This document shows positions 50,315-57,765 of a DNA stretch of 64,000 bases, piece after piece. The stretch comes from Nonomuraea helvata. GTDB lineage: Bacteria > Actinomycetota > Actinomycetes > Streptosporangiales > Streptosporangiaceae. The notes under the pieces are model-generated. The model worked only from the letters and a program-made list of their open reading frames with translations. It was not told where the DNA came from and ran no database searches. The DNA is taken from positions 2,728,001 to 2,792,000 of the forward strand of contig NZ_BAAAXV010000001.1 in the NCBI RefSeq assembly GCF_039535785.1, given 5' to 3'. The stretch's first letter is position 1, and each line of letters opens with the position of its first letter. Made by a program: the position numbers and the translations under genes.

Positions 50315-51247
50315 ATGTCAGCGGTGCTCGCGCAGGACCTGCGCAAGACGTACGGCGAGAAGGCGGCGCTGGACGGCATCGATCTCGACGTGGGCCGGGG
50401 CACGGTCTGTGGCCTGCTCGGCCCCAACGGCGCGGGCAAGACCACAGCCGTCCGCATCCTCACCACGCTCCTGCGGGCCTCGGGCGGCCGCGCGGAGGTG
50501 GCGGGGTTCGACGTGGCGGCCCAGCCCCGCCAGGTACGCCGCAGCATCGGCCTGGTCGGCCAGCACGCGGCGGTGGACGAGATCCTGACAGGGCGGCAGA
50601 ACCTCGAGCTGTTCGGCCGCCTCTACCACCTCGGCGCGAAGCAGGCCCGGGCCAGGGCGGACGAGCTGCTCGACCGGTTCGGGCTGGACCACAAGGGGCC
50701 GGCCAAGGAGTACTCGGGCGGCATGCGGCGCAGGCTCGACCTCGCGGCCAGCATGATCCTCGCCCCACCCGTGCTCTTCCTCGACGAGCCGACGACGGGG
50801 CTGGACCCCCGGAGCCGCACGGAGATCTGGCGCGCGGTGCGCGACCTCGTGGCGGGCGGCACGACCGTGCTGCTGACCACCCAGTACCTGGAGGAGGCCG
50901 ACCAGCTCGCGGACCGGATCTCGGTGATCGACACCGGTCGGGTGGTGGCCGAGGGCACGCCGGACGAGCTCAAGTCCAAGCTCGGCGGCGACCGGCTCGA
51001 CGTGGTCATCCACAACCCGGCGCGGCTGGAGGAGGCCGCCGGGGTCGTCGGGAGGGTGGCACCCGGGCCGGTCGAGGTCGACCGGGACACCCGGCACGTG
51101 AGCGCGCCGGTGAGCGAGCGGGTGCAGGCCCTCACGGAGGTGCTGGCGGCCCTGGCGGCGGCCGGGATCGAGGTCGAGGACGTCGCGCTGCGCCGCCCCA
51201 CGCTGGACGAAGTCTTCCTGAACCTCACCAACAGGAGCACGAAATGA
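50315..51247 (+). CDS. ABC exporter ATPase (DrrA-like)
   Basis: 310 residues from ATG 50315 (GAAAGGGAG 5 nt upstream). LRKTYGEKAALDGIDLDV start, GPNGAGKTTAVRIL, Q loop GLVGQHAAVDEILTGRQNL, signature YSGGMRRRLDLAASM, LFLDEPTTGLDPRSR, and the DrrA-type C-terminal regulatory domain ending RRPTLDEVFLNLT. The family powers efflux of anthracyclines and other hydrophobic drugs. Its stop overlaps the permease start. TetR-controlled. Confidence 0.92.
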   Translation: MSAVLAQDLRKTYGEKAALDGIDLDVGRGTVCGLLGPNGAGKTTAVRILTTLLRASGGRAEVAGFDVAAQPRQVRRSIGLVGQHAAVDEILTGRQNLELFGRLYHLGAKQARARADELLDRFGLDHKGPAKEYSGGMRRRLDLAASMILAPPVLFLDEPTTGLDPRSRTEIWRAVRDLVAGGTTVLLTTQYLEEADQLADRISVIDTGRVVAEGTPDELKSKLGGDRLDVVIHNPARLEEAAGVVGRVAPGPVEVDRDTRHVSAPVSERVQALTEVLAALAAAGIEVEDVALRRPTLDEVFLNLTNRSTK

Positions 51248-52023
51248 GATGGGCTCTGGTAGACGGCTGGACGGTCACCCGCCGCGACCTGATCCACTGG
51301 GCCAACCAGCCGATGACGGTGATCTTCGGGGTCCTCTTCCCCATCATGATCACGCTGGCCTTCGGCTACCTGTTCGGCGGCGCGGTGGAGGTGCCCTCGG
51401 GGGCCGACTACTTCGCCTTCCTCATGCCCGGCATGTACGGCATGACGATGCTCTTCGGGCTGAGCGCCACCATGATCGCCGTCACCACCGACGCGTCCAA
51501 GGGCGTCACCGACCGCTTCCGCTCGATGCCCATGGCACCCTCGGCGGTCCTGATCGGCCGGGCCGTCGCGGACCTGCTCAACTCGGTCCTGATCCTGGCC
51601 GGGCTCCTGGTCTGCGGCCTGGCGGTGGGCTGGCGCCCGTCCTCGCTCCCCGGCGCGCTGGGCGCGGTGGGCCTGCTGCTGCTCCTGCGCTTCGCGCTGC
51701 TCTGGGCCGGCATGTACCTGGGGCTGGTCGTCAAGGACGCGGGGGCGGTGGTGGCGGTGCAGACGCTGGAGTTCCCGGTCGGCTTCCTGTCGAACGCCTT
51801 CGTCGCGCCCGGCACGATGCCGGGCTGGCTCGGGGCGATCTCGGAGTGGAACCCGCTGTCGTCCACGGTCGCGGCGACCAGGGAGCTCTTCGGGAACCCG
51901 GGGTGGGGCGGGGACTCGTGGGTGGCCCAGCACGCGATCCTGATGGCGGTCGTCTGGCCGGTGGCCATCACCGTGGTCTTCTTCGTCCTGTCGGTACACC
52001 GCTACCAGTGCCTCGACCGCTGA
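51244..52023 (+). CDS. ABC-2 type exporter permease (DrrB-like)
   Basis: 259 residues, ATG overlapping the ATPase stop (ATGA). Six hydrophobic segments of the ABC2 membrane type. RRDLIHWANQPMTVIFGVLFPIMITLAFGYLFGG near the start and ATRELFGNPG before the last segment are typical of DrrB. Works with the preceding ATPase as a multidrug/antibiotic efflux pump. Confidence 0.92.
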   Translation: MRWALVDGWTVTRRDLIHWANQPMTVIFGVLFPIMITLAFGYLFGGAVEVPSGADYFAFLMPGMYGMTMLFGLSATMIAVTTDASKGVTDRFRSMPMAPSAVLIGRAVADLLNSVLILAGLLVCGLAVGWRPSSLPGALGAVGLLLLLRFALLWAGMYLGLVVKDAGAVVAVQTLEFPVGFLSNAFVAPGTMPGWLGAISEWNPLSSTVAATRELFGNPGWGGDSWVAQHAILMAVVWPVAITVVFFVLSVHRYQCLDR

Positions 52024-52042
52024 CTCCTGGAGGGTGGGGCGG

Positions 52043-52495
52043 TCAGGTGCCGGACAGTGCCTGCTCGTAGGCCAGGAGGGTGTCCACGAACATCCGGCGC
52101 TGCTCCGGTGTGAGCGGCTCCAGGGCCTGGCGCCAGGCTGTGGCGCCGTACCCGAGCCACTCGTTGATCGACTCCGCGTGCCGGTGGCCGATGCTCACGA
52201 TCGTGCGGCGCCGGTCGGCATCGTCCTCGCGCCGGTCGAGGACCTCCTTCCGGCTCAGCTCCCCCACCATCAGGCTGACCGTCGCGGGCGCCACCTCCAG
52301 CCGCGACGCCAGCTCGTTCACCGTCATCGGCCCGTCGAAGAGCAGATACGCCAGCAGTGACAGATGCCGGGGCGCCAGCGAGAGCGACTGCAGCTCAGGG
52401 GGCACCCCCATGCGCTTGGCCCGTCCCACCATGCGCGGCATCAGCAGCAGCAGCGTCCTGATCCCGTCGTCCACGCTCAAGCCGTCAGTTGACAT
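52043..52495 (-). CDS. MarR-family regulator
   Basis: 150 residues from ATG 52495 (AAGG 8 nt upstream); a TTG two codons earlier is open. wHTH LAPRHLSLLAYLLFDGPMTVNELASRLEVAPATVSLMVGELSRKEVLDRREDDADRRRTIVSI with the Asp-Arg-Arg wing. It is divergent from the reductase-hemerythrin fusion across a 71-nt region with a short dyad, so that fusion is its likely target. It is convergent with the exporter. Confidence 0.9.
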   Translation of the reverse strand: MSTDGLSVDDGIRTLLLLMPRMVGRAKRMGVPPELQSLSLAPRHLSLLAYLLFDGPMTVNELASRLEVAPATVSLMVGELSRKEVLDRREDDADRRRTIVSIGHRHAESINEWLGYGATAWRQALEPLTPEQRRMFVDTLLAYEQALSGT

Positions 52496-52520
52496 CCCCA
52501 ATACCTTGCTGTCTAAATTA

Positions 52521-52536
52521 GCTTTGGTTGCAAAGC
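52521..52536. promoter_or_regulatory. MarR operator candidate
   Basis: GCTTTG-GTTG-CAAAGC, perfect 6-bp arms, 25 nt before marR and 30 nt before the fusion gene. Confidence 0.45.
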
Positions 52537-52566
52537 AAATACGAAGCCTCGTCCAAGGATAATGAC

Positions 52567-53355
52567 GTGTCTGACTTCAATCAGCAGGTGATCGAGGAGT
52601 TCCGGGCGAACGGCGGCACGGTGGGCGGCATGTTCGAGGGCGCGCCTCTCGTCCTGCTCACCACCACCGGCGCCAGAACGGGCCGCCGCCGCACCAACCC
52701 GGCCGTCTACCTGCGGGACGGCGAGCGGGTCCTGGTGTTCGCCTCCAACGCGGGCGCCGACGCGAACCCGGCCTGGTACCACAACGTGCTGGCCAACCCC
52801 AGGGTGATCGTCGAGCTGGGAGCGGAGCGGTTCGCGGCCAGGGCGGTGCCGCTGGAGGGCGAGGAGCGCGACCGCATGTACGCCAGGCAGAGCGCGATCG
52901 ACCCGGCCTTCGCCGCGTACCAGGAGGGCACCGCCCGGGTCATCCCGGTCGTCGCGCTCCATCCCGAGGCCGAGCGGCTGCAGGCGTTCGGGGACGAGCT
53001 GGTCAGGATCCACGACTACCTCAGAGGCGAGCTGGCCAAGGTGCGCGAAGGGGCGCCGGCAGCCGATCTGCGGGCGCACTGCCTGGCGTTCTGCGACGCG
53101 ATGGCCTTCCACCACAACGGCGAGGACCGGGTGGCGTTCCCCCATCTGGACAAGCTCTTCCCCGAGCTGAAGGAGCCCCTCGACCGGCTGCGCGCCGAGC
53201 ACGCGGTGATCGCCGAGCTCGTCGGGAAGCTGCGCGATGCGGTCGAGCCCGAGACGCTCGACCGCATCGCGAACGAGTTGGAGGCCCACTTCGCCTATGA
53301 GGAGGAGCGCCTGGTCCCGGTGCTCAACTCGCTGGAGAGCGTCCCCTGGGCCTAG
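52567..53355 (+). CDS. Deazaflavin-dependent nitroreductase fused to a hemerythrin domain
   Basis: 262 residues from GTG 52567 (AAGGA 7 nt upstream). Residues about 5-140 are a Ddn-type split-barrel F420-binding domain: TTTGARTGRRRTNPAVYLRDGERVLVFASNAGADANPAWYHNVLANPRVIVELG. Residues about 145-255 are a four-helix HHE domain with the diiron pattern: HDYLRGEL, FCDAMAFHHNGEDRVAFPHL, RAEHAVIAEL, HFAYEEERLVPVL. The first domain would reduce quinones or nitro compounds with F420H2; the second binds O2 or NO. A combined oxidative or nitrosative stress enzyme is inferred. It is controlled by the divergent MarR. Confidence 0.88.
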   Translation: MSDFNQQVIEEFRANGGTVGGMFEGAPLVLLTTTGARTGRRRTNPAVYLRDGERVLVFASNAGADANPAWYHNVLANPRVIVELGAERFAARAVPLEGEERDRMYARQSAIDPAFAAYQEGTARVIPVVALHPEAERLQAFGDELVRIHDYLRGELAKVREGAPAADLRAHCLAFCDAMAFHHNGEDRVAFPHLDKLFPELKEPLDRLRAEHAVIAELVGKLRDAVEPETLDRIANELEAHFAYEEERLVPVLNSLESVPWA

Positions 53356-53367
53356 CGGACGCGCTCC

Positions 53368-53946
53368 TTAACGTACGGGCGCGGCGCGCAGCCGTACGAC
53401 GTGCTCGACCAGCGAGATCAGCGTCGCCTTGACCGACTCGCGGTGCCGGGCGTCGGTGCGCACGATCGGCACGTTCGGCGACAGCGCGAGCGCCTCCCTG
53501 ACCTCGTCGTCGGAGTGCGGGAACTGCCCGTCCCAGCCGTTGATGCCGACCACGAACGGCAGCTTCGCCTCTTCGAAGTAGTCGATCGCGGGGAAGCTGT
53601 CGGCCAGCCGCCGCGTGTCGAGCAGCACCACCGCCCCGATCGCGCCGCGCACCAGGTCGTCCCACATGAACCAGAACCGGTGCTGTCCGGGCGTGCCGAA
53701 CAGGTACAGGATCAGGTCACGGTCCAGGGAGACCCGGCCGAAGTCCATGGCCACGGTCGTGGTCTGCTTGTTCGGGGTGAGTCCGAGGTCGTCGATGCCC
53801 GCGGACGCGTCGGTCATCACCGCTTCTGTCGTGAGCGGGAGGATCTCGGACACCGCCCCCACGAACGTCGTCTTGCCGACGCCGAACCCACCGGCGACGA
53901 CGATCTTCGTCGACGTCAGCCCGGGGCTAGAGCCTGCGTAGTCCAC
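53368..53946 (-). CDS. cvnD: Conservon 3 GTP-binding protein CvnD
   Basis: 192 residues from GTG 53946, giving the same 20-nt overlap with cvnC as in the other two conservons; a frame from 54015 is open but lies inside cvnC. P-loop VVAGGFGVGKTTFVGAVSEI, LTPNKQTTTVAMDFG, FGTPGQHRFWFMW, VGINGWDGQFPHSD. It is closer to CvnD1 than to CvnD2 in the visible segments. It ends 12 nt from the convergent fusion gene. Confidence 0.94.
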   Translation of the reverse strand: MDYAGSSPGLTSTKIVVAGGFGVGKTTFVGAVSEILPLTTEAVMTDASAGIDDLGLTPNKQTTTVAMDFGRVSLDRDLILYLFGTPGQHRFWFMWDDLVRGAIGAVVLLDTRRLADSFPAIDYFEEAKLPFVVGINGWDGQFPHSDDEVREALALSPNVPIVRTDARHRESVKATLISLVEHVVRLRAAPVR

Positions 53947-54289
53947 TGAGCACCCTTTCGAGCATGTTGAGGTCTGGCTGTCCCTGGCTGAGGCGTGGCT
54001 GGTGCAGGCGGACAAGCCCTTCGTCGGACATGTCCGCCACGAGCACCCTGGCCACGCCCAGCGGGACGCGGAGCAGGGCCGAGATCTCGGCGACCGACCG
54101 GAACGACCTGCACAGCTGCATGATGGCCTCCTGCTCGGGGGTGAGCATGGCCATCTCGTCGTCCGGGATCGACATCGACGAGATCAACGTCTCCATCGCT
54201 AGGTGATAGCGCGGCTCGGATCGGCCGCCGGTCACCGCGTAAGGACGGAACAGGGGCTCGTCGTCCCCGTTGCCGTCAACGCCATACAC
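53927..54289 (-). CDS. cvnC: Conservon 3 DUF742 protein CvnC
   Basis: 120 residues. FRPYAVTGGRSEPRYHLAMETL, FRSVAEISALLRVPLGVARVLVADMSDEGLVRLHQP, LNMLERVLSGLRRL. It begins 26 nt after cvnB. Unlike the other two copies, the junction shows no strong stem-loop. Confidence 0.93.
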   Translation of the reverse strand: MYGVDGNGDDEPLFRPYAVTGGRSEPRYHLAMETLISSMSIPDDEMAMLTPEQEAIMQLCRSFRSVAEISALLRVPLGVARVLVADMSDEGLVRLHQPRLSQGQPDLNMLERVLSGLRRL

Positions 54290-54315
54290 GGCCCGCTCCC
54301 ATCAGTTCCATCACA

Positions 54316-54738
54316 TCACCGGGTCCTGGCGGCCTGGAGCTCGGCCCGCAGGGCCGGTGTGAGCGCCTGTCCGGCTCTGTCCACCAGCAACGTCATCTGG
54401 TACGCCACCAGCCCCATGTCACAGTCGGGGCCCGCCAGCACCGTGAGCACGGAGCCGTCGCTGATCGCCATGACCAGCAGCAGGCCACGCTGCATCTCGA
54501 CGACCGTCTGCGTCACCGCGCCGCCCTCGAACACCCTGGAGGCGCCCACGGTCAGGCTCAGCAGGCCGGCGGAGACGGCGGCGAGCTGGTCGGCCCGGTC
54601 CGGCGGGAAGCCTTCAGAGGCGGCCAGGCACAGGCCGTCGGCCGAGACCACGACGGCGTGCGCGACTCCGGGCGTGTTACGCACGAAGTCGGTGATCAGC
54701 CAGTCGAACCTGTTCGCCTCATGGCTAAGGGTTGTCAC
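54316..54738 (-). CDS. cvnB: Conservon 3 Roadblock/LC7 protein CvnB
   Basis: 140 residues. DWLITDFVRNTPGVAHAVVVSADGLCLAASEGFPPDRADQLAAVSAGLLSL and GLLLVMAISDGSVLTVLAGPDCDMGLVAYQM. It starts 21 nt after the cvnA stop instead of overlapping it, unlike conservons 1 and 2. Confidence 0.95.
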   Translation of the reverse strand: MTTLSHEANRFDWLITDFVRNTPGVAHAVVVSADGLCLAASEGFPPDRADQLAAVSAGLLSLTVGASRVFEGGAVTQTVVEMQRGLLLVMAISDGSVLTVLAGPDCDMGLVAYQMTLLVDRAGQALTPALRAELQAARTR

Positions 54739-54759
54739 GCATCCTCCCCGGCGGGACGC

Positions 54760-57630
54760 TCACTCACTCTGTTCCTCCTGTCCACGAACTTCCTGGCGGC
54801 CCCGTCGCACACCCTGCTGGTAGCTGGCCATCCGGCTGCGTATCCGGTCCGCCGAGACCGGCGGGGTCGGAGCCGGCCGCTGCGGCTGCTGCGGCTGCGC
54901 CGGCTGGCTCGCCGTACCGGGAACCAGGTTGGCCTTGGGGGTGCGCTTCGGGAGCCCGGCGGCGGTGATGCCGCCGAGGCTGGGCTCGACGGCCGCGGCC
55001 GCCGCGCGCCAACCGGCGTCGGCCGCCGTCCGCCACGCTTCCTCCCCAGAGGGTACGGCTTGCGCGGACTTGTCCTCACCGGGACCTGCCGGCCGCGGCG
55101 CCGCCTCGCGCACCGGCGGCTCGTTGGGCGGCCTGCGGAACCAGGCGGACTCCACCGACGCGAAGATCGGCAGGTACTCCTCCTGCTCGGGCTCCATCGG
55201 CGACACGTCGACCGAGGGCGTGGGCTCCGGCCTGCGCACGTCGTTCGTGGAGAACGACGGAGCCGGCGGGGGCGTCTGGAACGCGCCATTACCGGATGGG
55301 CGCGGGGCCTGGTTCGGGAACGACGGGTAGGCGCCCGAGTCGAACGAGGCCGGCTGCCTGCGGTAGGAGCCGCCGTCGGTGTCGGCGCCGAAGCCGTTCA
55401 CGCCGGCCCTGCCCGGGTCGGAGTGGAACGGCGCGCTGTCGAACGAGCGCGGCTCCGGCGTGCCCTGAGGGGGCCGGAAGCCGTGCCGGGGCGCGGGGGC
55501 GCCGGGCCGGGGGCCGGCGTCCAGGGAGTCGAAGCTGCCGAACGACCTGAAGGTCCCGTTCTGCACGGACGGGGCCGCCGGGGTCGGCACGGTGCCGCCG
55601 CCGAAGGCCGGCCGCTGCGGCATGGGCGGCTGCGTGCCGTCGCTGATGAGCGCGGGCGGGAGCAGCACCATGGCGATCAGCCCGACGCCCTCGCCCTTCC
55701 TGAGCTGCACCCGGATGCCGTGGCGCAGCGCCAGCCGGCCGACCACGAACAGGCCCATGCGCCGCGAGACCGACACGTCCACCACAGGCGGCTCGGCCAG
55801 ACGGCGGTTGGCCTCGGCCAGCTCCTCCTCGGTCATGCTGATGCCGGCGTCGCTCACCGACAGCAGCGCGCCGCCGCCCTCGATGAGGCTGCTGGTGACC
55901 GTGACCTGGGAGTTGCTCGGGGAGAACTGGATGGCGTTCTCGACCAGCTCGGCGACCAGGTGGACCAGGTCGTTCGCGGCGCTGCCCAGGACCGAGGTGG
56001 CCCGGTGCACCTTGACCTGCACGCGCTCGTAGCCCTCGACCTCCGACAGCGCGGCGCGTACGACGTCGACCAGCTTGGCGGGCTGGCTGCGCCGGCGGGT
56101 GGCCTCGTGACCGGCCAGGACCAGGAGGTTCTCGGAGTTGCGGCGCATGCGGGTGGCCAGGTGGTCGAGCTTGAACAGGTCGGCCAGCCGGCCGCCGTCC
56201 TGCTCGCCCTTCTCCAGGCCGTCGATGAGCGAGATCTGCCGCTCGACCAGCGTCTGGGTGCGGCGCGAGAGGTTGACGAACATCGAGCTGATGTTGCTGC
56301 GCAGCTCGGCCTCCTCGCCCGCCAGGCGTACGGCCTGCCGGTGCACCTGGTCGAAGGCCCTGGCCACTTCACCGATCTCGTCGTTGCCCTCGACCTCGAT
56401 CGGCCGGACGTCGGCCGTGGAGGCGTCGCCGTTGGCCCGCAGCCGGTGGACCACGTCGGGCAGCCGGAAGCCGGCCACCTCCAGCGCCTCCGTACGCAGC
56501 CTGCGCAGCGGGCCGACCATGGAGCGGGCGATGGCCACGGTGAGCAGCAGGACGAGCAGCAGCAGCGCCAGGATCAGGGCGCCTGCGATGATCGCGTTGC
56601 GGATCTCGGACTCGCGCAGCTCCTGGCTGCGCAGGCCCACCTGGCCGGCCAGCTCCTTCTCGATCCCGTTCAGCACCTTGATGGCGGCCGTGTTGTCGTT
56701 GAACCACTGGTCGCGGCTGCCGTTGGCGGAGATCAGGTTGTCGGCGATCCGCAGGCCCGGGGTCCGGTCGCGGGCCAGCGCCTGGCTGCTGACCAGCGTG
56801 ACCGCGCGGGACTTGGTGAGCTGGGCGTTGACGTACTGGGTGTTGGAGGTGAGCGCCCTGGACAGCTTGAGGCCGACCTCGGCGCCGGCCTCCGCCCCGA
56901 CGTCGGAGATGTCGCTCAGCTGGCGGGCGTTGGAGGCGATGAACCCCTCGACCTCCTTGGCGTCCACGTCATCGGGGTGGTACGAGGCCTTGAGCAGCTG
57001 GATGCGCTGCTGGGAGATCTCCTCCTTGGCCGCCGCGAGCGCGTTCAGGGCGCGGAACTGGCCGATGATCTGGGAGTCGTCGGACAGCAGGCTCAGCTCG
57101 TCGTGCAGCTTGAGCAGGGTGTCGGTGAGGAAGTCGTACCGGATCGTGTCGGCCTGGCCCTCGGCCCTGATCTGCGGCAGCCGGCTGAGGTCGTGCTTGG
57201 CCTGCTGGGCGGCCTTGACGATGCGGGGGCCGTACGAGTCGTCCATCGCGTCGAGGTCGGTGTTCACGACCTTGACCAGCGCGTCCACCGCTGCCTTGCG
57301 CTGCTCGAGCGGCCCGGCGAGCTTCTTGCGCATCGCGCGGCTCGCGCCGAGCCAGCCGCTCGTGTCACGCTCCAGACCGAGCGCCTGGACGAGGTCACGG
57401 ACGTGGCCCGCCTGCTCGGCGCCGGTCGCCGTACGGTCGTAGTCGCCGATGCTCTGGACCGAGCCCACCACACGGGCTCCTCCGAGCACGACGCCGGCCA
57501 TCGTGGGCACCAGGATGAGCGCGGTGAGGCGCCATCTCACGCGCCAGTTCCGCAGACCGAGGCGTGGCAGTGACCGCTTCCCGCGGTCCCGCTTCGCGGC
57601 GACGCCGCTGTCGGAGTTCCCCGTTGTCAC
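54760..57630 (-). CDS. cvnA: Conservon 3 sensor kinase-like protein CvnA
   Basis: 956 residues from GTG 57630 (AGGA close upstream). TM1 about 33-55 (LTALILVPTMAGVVLGG), a NIT-type sensor domain clearly different in sequence from copies 1 and 2 (to about 345), TM2 about 350-370 (IAGALILALLLLVLLLTVAIA), HAMP-like EIGEVARAFDQVHRQAVRLAG, LDHLATRMRRNSENLLVLAGHEA, HATPase with ELVENAIQFSPSN and DAGISMTEEEL (Ser in place of Gly in the usual DxGIGM). The tail from about 660 is Pro/Gly/Ser-rich without long repeats and ends in GLPKRTPKANLVPGTA and SYQQGVRRGR. Confidence 0.93.
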   Translation of the reverse strand: MTTGNSDSGVAAKRDRGKRSLPRLGLRNWRVRWRLTALILVPTMAGVVLGGARVVGSVQSIGDYDRTATGAEQAGHVRDLVQALGLERDTSGWLGASRAMRKKLAGPLEQRKAAVDALVKVVNTDLDAMDDSYGPRIVKAAQQAKHDLSRLPQIRAEGQADTIRYDFLTDTLLKLHDELSLLSDDSQIIGQFRALNALAAAKEEISQQRIQLLKASYHPDDVDAKEVEGFIASNARQLSDISDVGAEAGAEVGLKLSRALTSNTQYVNAQLTKSRAVTLVSSQALARDRTPGLRIADNLISANGSRDQWFNDNTAAIKVLNGIEKELAGQVGLRSQELRESEIRNAIIAGALILALLLLVLLLTVAIARSMVGPLRRLRTEALEVAGFRLPDVVHRLRANGDASTADVRPIEVEGNDEIGEVARAFDQVHRQAVRLAGEEAELRSNISSMFVNLSRRTQTLVERQISLIDGLEKGEQDGGRLADLFKLDHLATRMRRNSENLLVLAGHEATRRRSQPAKLVDVVRAALSEVEGYERVQVKVHRATSVLGSAANDLVHLVAELVENAIQFSPSNSQVTVTSSLIEGGGALLSVSDAGISMTEEELAEANRRLAEPPVVDVSVSRRMGLFVVGRLALRHGIRVQLRKGEGVGLIAMVLLPPALISDGTQPPMPQRPAFGGGTVPTPAAPSVQNGTFRSFGSFDSLDAGPRPGAPAPRHGFRPPQGTPEPRSFDSAPFHSDPGRAGVNGFGADTDGGSYRRQPASFDSGAYPSFPNQAPRPSGNGAFQTPPPAPSFSTNDVRRPEPTPSVDVSPMEPEQEEYLPIFASVESAWFRRPPNEPPVREAAPRPAGPGEDKSAQAVPSGEEAWRTAADAGWRAAAAAVEPSLGGITAAGLPKRTPKANLVPGTASQPAQPQQPQRPAPTPPVSADRIRSRMASYQQGVRRGRQEVRGQEEQSE

Positions 57631-57712
57631 TGCTTCCTGTACCCCTCAATCGTCCCGCCCGCCACGGGCCTTAAAGCCGTCACACAAGGTATCCGCAGCT
57701 ACTGACTTAACC

Positions 57713-57725
57713 GGCAATTCGGACA
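57713..57725 (-). promoter_or_regulatory. Element shared by all three cvnA upstream regions (copy 3)
   Basis: GGCAATTCGGACA on the plus strand, 82 nt upstream of the cvnA3 start. It is the most divergent copy, but it keeps CCGG before and AATT in the core as in copy 2. Confidence 0.4.
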
Positions 57726-57765
57726 AATTGTCGTAGAAATGTGACCGGCAGTCGTGTGCTGTTGG

